A stretch of 64,000 bases of DNA from Diphasiastrum complanatum. Lineage: Eukaryota; Streptophyta; Lycopodiopsida; Lycopodiales; Lycopodiaceae. Numbering within the stretch: position 1 is the stretch's first letter; each line of letters opens with the position of its first letter. The notes under the pieces are model-generated. The model was not told the origin of the DNA, made no database searches, and worked only from the letters and a program-made list of their open reading frames with translations. A program made the position numbers and the translations under genes. Positions 59,048-64,000 of the stretch are shown one piece after another. The stretch spans positions 17,887,303-17,951,302 of the forward strand of contig CM055098.1 of assembly GCA_029204225.1 (NCBI GenBank), given 5' to 3'.

Positions 59048-62000
59048 TCTTGTGACACACAAGAGGACAAGGACCTTGGTGACAAATTTCTGGGCATAAA
59101 TGTGAGCAGCTTGGCATCTTCCTGTAAAAGAAAAACAATAATATGAGTAAGGCTGACATTTATACCTGAATATGAAATCAAATAGGCAAACTTATACTTC
59201 TGGAGACACAAGGTTTGTTTCCTTTGAAAACGTCTAGCTCTTTTCAGGTTTTCCACTGTCTGACTATTATGATTATGAAAGAAAATGTCCCTTCTTGATT
59301 ATATATTCAAATCCCTTCTTGACCGCTTTCCCCTTAGTGGTTTTTCCTGATCCAGCTAGTGTGAACATGAAAGGAACTTGAACACTGTTGGCCACTAGCT
59401 GTGCCCATGCTAAATTTAGGTTAGAGTGTAGACAATCCCTACTCTCTTCTGCTATCCAGCTCAAAAAGGAACAGATCGCCATGATTTTCTGATCGACTCT
59501 GGACAAGATTACTTTTTTAGTTATCCCACAGAACCAAAACAATCACCTATGTTAAAAATCAATGAAAGACCAAGTCCAAGTCACTACATGTTTTATGCAG
59601 CAATTGTGCATGGTTACCATTCGTGGAAATTATTGCCTTCAAACAAGCGAAGCGTGCTTAAGCATATAAAAGCCATGTATCTGTTAGAGTTTTGGATTAA
59701 CATAGGAAGAAAAGCAGCATTGCAGCTCACAAACCTGTGGCATGGACCTCCACATGAGAGCAACTTCAATTGTTCATCTTCTGTTAGTGACAGGAATGAC
59801 CCACAATCAAACACATTGACAAGTGCTCCACAATGGCATGCTCGTTTTACAATTGATTTGCAGGGTGGGCAGCTGCCTGGGTGACAGATTTGCGAACATG
59901 GATGAGGACAGCAGTAGTTGCGCTTCTGCAATTTCAACAGATAAACAAGACTAAAAAAGGCTGCCACGTACACTGAAAATAAGTGCTCCACTGCATTCTA
60001 ACTCTATGCATAAGATAATATTTGCCGCCAAGCACTAAAATATAGCATATAACATGCCTCACAAATAAAACTTGTCTTCGTGACCATTTTTCAGAGCTTT
60101 CAAATGTCTGGTGAAAGCTAAAGACAAGTGCCAAACTCCTAAGTGCATTCTCGATTGCGACTTTATAAAAGGTTGAAATATTGTCAGATTTAATAGTTGA
60201 ATCAGATTTTGTGTACAATGGATGTGTCATCTTCAAATTATATCGAGAAGTTGGATGGCGACAACTATCACTTATGGAAATTCTTATGGAAATTCAAAAT
60301 GAGGGTGATCCTACAAGCGAAAGAGCCTTGGGAAGTTATCGAAGGTACTGAGGTTAAGCCTATTGTTCAATGCTCTGTTCATAAAGGTGATACTTACCCG
60401 TTCCAATTTTTGTCCCTTAACAATTTCAGACTCATTATCAAATGGAAGCAGAAGGATGAAAAGGCCTTCGCCCTTATCACTCTCAACATCAAAGATAATC
60501 ACACCAGTCATATTCGAAGTGCTCGAACTTTGCTGGAAGCTTGGAATATTCTCGGCACTCTCTATGACATTACCTAAGGAAGAAAATTTTCCCATTCCTG
60601 GCTGATGCAGATTCGATTACCAAAATCATTTGAACAACTTCAAAAAATTTCTTGAGCAAATGTCTGCAAGTGGCTTAGAAATCAACAATGCAACTGTCGT
60701 CATGGCTCTTCTATCAAGCCTTCCTGACACGTACGAAAATTGGGTGATTGTTATTTTTGGTCAACAAGGTCTTACATTAGCAAGAGTTTCATCTATGCTA
60801 TTACAGGAAGAGATATGGAGAAATGGATCTACATTCTCCCATTCGGCAACAGAATCAAAAGCTCTTTATTGGAAGAAATTCAATAAGAGGAAGACATCGA
60901 AGAACGTACGTAAAGTACGAAAGTCAAATAATAATTCAGATTCAGAACTAGGCACAAATTCGAACTCAGCTTCATCAAAATCAAAGTTGTTTTGCAGATA
61001 TTGCAAACGGACCAAACATTTGCTGGAGGATTGTCGAATCCTCAAATCGAGAGAGAGCAACAACAGTCGAAGGACTTCAAAAAGAAAGCCGATGAAGTAG
61101 CATTTATGGCCGACAAGATGCAAGATGCAGTATTTCCAACAAACAATTTTCAGCAAAGAGTTGCTTAAGAAACCAGCAATCTTGCACTTCAAAAGCAAAA
61201 AAGAAAACAATGAAAAAGCAACGATCTTTCCATGAAGAAATGATCTCCTCATAGAAGATCCACGTTGTCCTCATAACAATGTTGACTCCACACGCAACAA
61301 TCTAATCTCCAACGATCTAACCTGAGATCTGAGGCATACTTCATAGTCTCCTCATGCAGCACAACTTGTAGCGCCCTTTGTAGATGAAAATTGAAATTGA
61401 GATCTGGCTAGGAACACCACCTCCACACCTCGAAGATGGTCAAATCAATCTGCCTGTGATGATTGATCTCATTTGTTTGTTGTCTTGAATCTTGAACCGA
61501 AGCTCTGATACCATGTTAGAAAACCGAATTGCTCATACAAGTTACCCAAGACAAGATTCCTATTATTGCTAGACAATAGCCATACACATACATGGAAGAG
61601 AATACAAACAACAATGATGAAGCAATGATGATGGGATAAACTCCAACTATGTCCCATTGCCTATGGACTAGGGTGCACTACATACTTATAAACAATAGTC
61701 TATGCCAAAAAGCAAAAGCAAAGGCAATTGCAATCTAAAAGCAACCTTAAAAGCAAATGTCTCTATATAAGGTGAAAGCACCCAACACCTATCTATAGCA
61801 AAACTTGTGCTCCAAATCAAGCACTAGAATCTCGAACTTGAGTCTAACTAATTTCTAACTCGACTTTACAAAATATAGGTAAAGGCCCCTAGAATTAGCA
61901 CGCATGCATGGCCCAATAATCGTAATTAATCCTAGATGACAACATTAGGGATAACAATGTGAACATTAACTCTAACAATATCTTGAGTACATAAGGGACA

Positions 62001-63726
62001 AGATCTTGAGAACATAAGGGACTACGCTTTTGGTCGCTTTGAATTTTGGCATTATTAGTTTCCATGTGCCCGTGCAATAAGGTCATATATGCACACATGG
62101 TGAGTTAGTGTATCATCAAGTTGGGCAACATGTTAGATTCTTTGTGATCCCACAGGTTGATAATACCAAAAACCATTAGGCCATATATGAAAACTGATGT
62201 AGTTTCTTTAGAGATAATACGTCCAAATGAGGAGCCAGATAAAGGGTGAAAGAGTACTACATTGGAGATACACATGTCTAACATCAAAACCTGCACGAGC
62301 ATGATCCAATCAGTCAGATCCTAATTAGAAGGCCTATAACGAGCTAAATTTAAGAAGAATGGAGCTATAAATTTTGAGAATATTTCTGTATTTAGAAGTT
62401 GCATGGGTCTCTACTACTAGGCTTCCCATCTTTCATGGGAGTCCTCATGGGAGCTCCATATGCACCCCTGTATCAACACCATTGAAGGGAAGCACACTTC
62501 TTGATTGCAGAAAGACCATGGAGATGAAGGGTGGGGTGCGGGGTGCAAAACAAGGAGGGGTCCACTTTTTTTGAATTCTTCTGAAGAACTTCTCTTGGTT
62601 CGGTAGAACTGAAAGATCATATTCCTGTGCAACATGCATCTTCTTGATATCAAGTTGTCATGTCAACCCTCTCTTTTGTTTAGTCTTACTTTGTTGGACA
62701 ATCGTACCATGAAAACTTCTCAAGTTCTTTCTCTAGGTTCCAATCGCTCTAAACTTCTTCTATTATTGCAAGTTTCATGGATATTTTGCAGCCTTTAAAA
62801 CTTATTAACCTAACAGAATCATTAGAGAATATTAACAATAAAGAAAACTTTCTTTCACATAATTCAGGATGCAAACACCAGTTACCACTCTTTTTACAAA
62901 AGCAGAAAACACTTTTTGGTGTGCAAGTGCATAAACAGTCCCGGAAGGATGATTACATGAAGATAGTTTGTTTCCTTGATTCTGCTTTGAATCCTGGCCA
63001 TCATTTGCAATATATTTGAAGGTTTGGGGGGAAAAGCTAAGTTCCTTCAAATGATTGAGTTTTCTTCATTGTAAATATAATCTGCCTGTGTTTTTCCCAA
63101 AAGTCTACATAGACTAGTGCATAGGTTCGACTAACTTTGAGCTTTAAGTGTTAAGGCCAAAATGGACTGTTTGTACAAAGATAATTTTTTTTTTTCATTT
63201 TAAAATTCAATCAATTTGAAAAAACCATAATGAATTACTCTTCAGCCCAAAGAAAACGATTCAATACATGAGACCACAACTCTCTCTTGACACAGCCTTA
63301 GCGGTGAATAATGAATTTAGCTCAGTTTTTGTAAAACAGCCTACTTGGGGTTTATTCAAAACTTCATAGGAATTAGAATCCAGGAGCAGAAGTTCAAATT
63401 AGAGGCTTCCAATTAACTAACAACAATCAAGCACCATGCAAGGATCAGCAAATATCAGTGACCTTTTGGCATTTTAGACTGCACGTATCGCAAGTGTCTT
63501 CCATGGTTTCACCATTGAACTTTCCTACAGTGAATGCATAGTGGCTTTGTGTATCTTCCTCTTTTGGATCATCAGCATCTTCAAGGTTTGTCTTGGTTTC
63601 TCCTTTTGCCATTCCACGATGAAGGGTAATTTCATGACATGGTGCCCCACAATAATGGTTTCCACAAGCCAAGAGATTACCACAAGGTTTTGCACATGAG
63701 AAGGTTGAGACTTCTGAGCAGGGCAT
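55205..63726 (-). CDS. NFXL2: NF-X1-type zinc finger protein, NFXL2-like, C-terminal 335 aa (5' end outside window)
   Basis: NFXL proteins are Cys-rich nuclear or membrane-tethered regulators; Arabidopsis NFXL2 acts on stress and clock responses. Exons in the window: 63463-63726, 59735-59925, 59046-59121, 56729-56950, 55478-55564 and 55205-55372; phases agree over 1008 nt. Visible NF-X1 fingers: CAKPCGNLLACGNHYC, CPHPCSQICHPGSCPPC, CSHLCPEICHQGPCPLVC, then CPCQRRKREWLC and LLACDKEC. A Lys/Gln-rich helix follows (about 228-251). The last exon encodes one hydrophobic helix (residues about 291-313, FIGLIVLFIVLGVYFLVL) and a short tail with SEWMNELDAKRPRKRF, the usual C-terminal anchor of this family. 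The first exon here starts at phase 0 behind an acceptor, so the N-terminal RING-like part is to the right of the window. The 3.5-kb first intron carries copia debris. Confidence 0.92.
57788..57820 (+). repeat. Poly-G tract (20 G) followed by CGGG units
   Basis: Twenty consecutive G followed by CGGGCGGGCG, inside the NFXL2 intron 56951-59045. The RNA of this minus-strand gene would carry the C-rich complement. Confidence 0.95.
58459..58475 (+). repeat. GT microsatellite
   Basis: About eight TG units in the NFXL2 intron, preceded by a short TA run. Confidence 0.9.
58513..58990. other. C/T-rich intronic stretch
   Basis: A pyrimidine-rich block with an open frame of about 159 codons on the plus strand (S/P/L-rich). 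It has no conserved motif, lies inside an intron on the opposite strand and is not a credible gene. Confidence 0.5.
58991..59044 (+). repeat. GA microsatellite touching an NFXL2 splice donor
   Basis: 54 bp of GA on the plus strand, that is CT on the NFXL2 strand. The exon 59046-59121 ends at 59046 and its intron begins GTCTCTCTC, so the repeat starts within the 5' splice site itself. Confidence 0.95.
60200..61100 (+). pseudogene. Copia gag fragment inside NFXL2 intron
   Basis: The plus-strand frame opens SSNYIEKLDGDNYHLWKF (the N-terminal DUF4219-like block of copia gag) and a WKFKMRVILQAKEPWEVIEG block. After stops and a short deletion it gives the UBN2 region NNATVVMALLSSLPDTYENW and VSSMLLQEEIWRNGS. 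A knuckle CRYCKRTKHLLEDC (C-X2-C-X4-H-X4-C) ends the domain. It lacks protease and pol. It is in antisense orientation to the host gene. Confidence 0.85.
61501..61513 (-). other. Primer binding site, minus strand
   Basis: The minus strand reads TGGTATCAGAGCT directly after an LTR end TCTAACA. The plus-strand gag fragment next to it belongs to a different insertion because the orientation is opposite. Confidence 0.8.
61514..61977 (-). repeat. Copia-type LTR, 464 bp, in NFXL2 intron
   Basis: On the minus strand it starts TGTTAGAGTTAATG and ends TTTTCTAACA, a 7-bp terminal inverted repeat TGTTAGA/TCTAACA, and is followed by a primer binding site. It has the same orientation as the host gene. 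No second LTR or coding region of this element is visible, so only the 5' end survives. Confidence 0.75.
61978..63462. other. Remainder of the large NFXL2 intron
   Basis: No coding signal. Just next to the LTR a short tandem duplication (ATCTTGAGTACATAAGGGAC and ATCTTGAGAACATAAGGGAC, 61980-62022) is present. An A/T run lies at 63187-63198. Confidence 0.5.
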
Positions 63727-64000
63727 CTGTCGTCACAGCAAAGATGAATGAGTATTGCCTTCCTTGCAAGGTGATTGTTATGCATTGTCAAAAAGACAAT
63801 GAATTAGAAAAACGGAAGAAAAACAAAGCAAAAAGCTAGCTAAACATAAGCCTACTTTAACTCATACAAATTATATTGTTCTGGTTTTGTTTGAATATGG
63901 TTTCAAATCGCTTGTTAAGATAGTCAAATACAAACTTTAACTTTTATGTTTGAACTTTGAAGATTATTTTTATTGGCTTTCATGTGTATGTCTGCAATTG

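Overview
This is a 64-kb piece of a nuclear genome from a flowering plant, species not determinable from the sequence. The signs are spliced genes with GT-AG introns, plant-type Ty1/copia and Ty3/gypsy LTR retrotransposons primed from initiator-Met-like and gypsy-type binding sites, a plant LINE, microsatellites and long AT-rich spacers. There is no prokaryotic or organellar gene content.

Two host genes can be rebuilt exon by exon, both on the minus strand. The first is a complete PARP3-type poly(ADP-ribose) polymerase at 35888-30638: 17 exons whose lengths and phases all agree, giving 791 aa with PADR1 zinc ribbon, BRCT, WGR, regulatory and catalytic domains. Its upstream region carries two closely spaced CACGTG G-boxes. 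The second is the 3' part of an NF-X1-type zinc-finger gene of the NFXL2 kind at 63726-55205: six exons, a 335-aa C-terminal part with a tail-anchor helix, and the 5' end beyond the right edge. Its introns are swollen by a copia gag fragment, an LTR and microsatellites, one of which abuts a 5' splice site. At the left edge (about 1-3000, minus) there are exon-like pieces of an unidentified transcript.

Most of the rest is layered mobile-element debris. 3-14 kb: a 359-bp tandem duplication and broken copia and gypsy fragments on both strands. 13.9-23 kb: a gypsy-like LTR plus gag region, split by a structurally complete young copia element (14241-20250) with 650/646-bp near-identical LTRs, 10-bp terminal inverted repeats, PBS, PPT and a 5-bp GTTTT target duplication. 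That element has gag, protease and integrase at one end and RNase H at the other, but its reverse transcriptase is replaced by about 1.08 kb of unrecognised sequence. A diverged relative at 50.1-52.5 kb keeps the RT and has lost most of gag, protease and integrase. 24-28 kb: a LINE whose central RT segment is inverted. 28-30.3 kb: AT-rich spacer. 37.2-53.2 kb: a second dense retroelement block with a long decayed minus-strand copia, gypsy and copia fragments, and LTRs of a gypsy family also seen at 4.5 kb.

The host genes look functional. The mobile elements are dead or non-autonomous: stops, frameshifts, internal deletions and lost catalytic residues are visible in nearly all. The most interesting items are the RT-less copia with its captured segment, the C-Y-E catalytic triad of the PARP3-like enzyme, the inverted LINE core, and the CT repeat fused to an NFXL2 splice donor.
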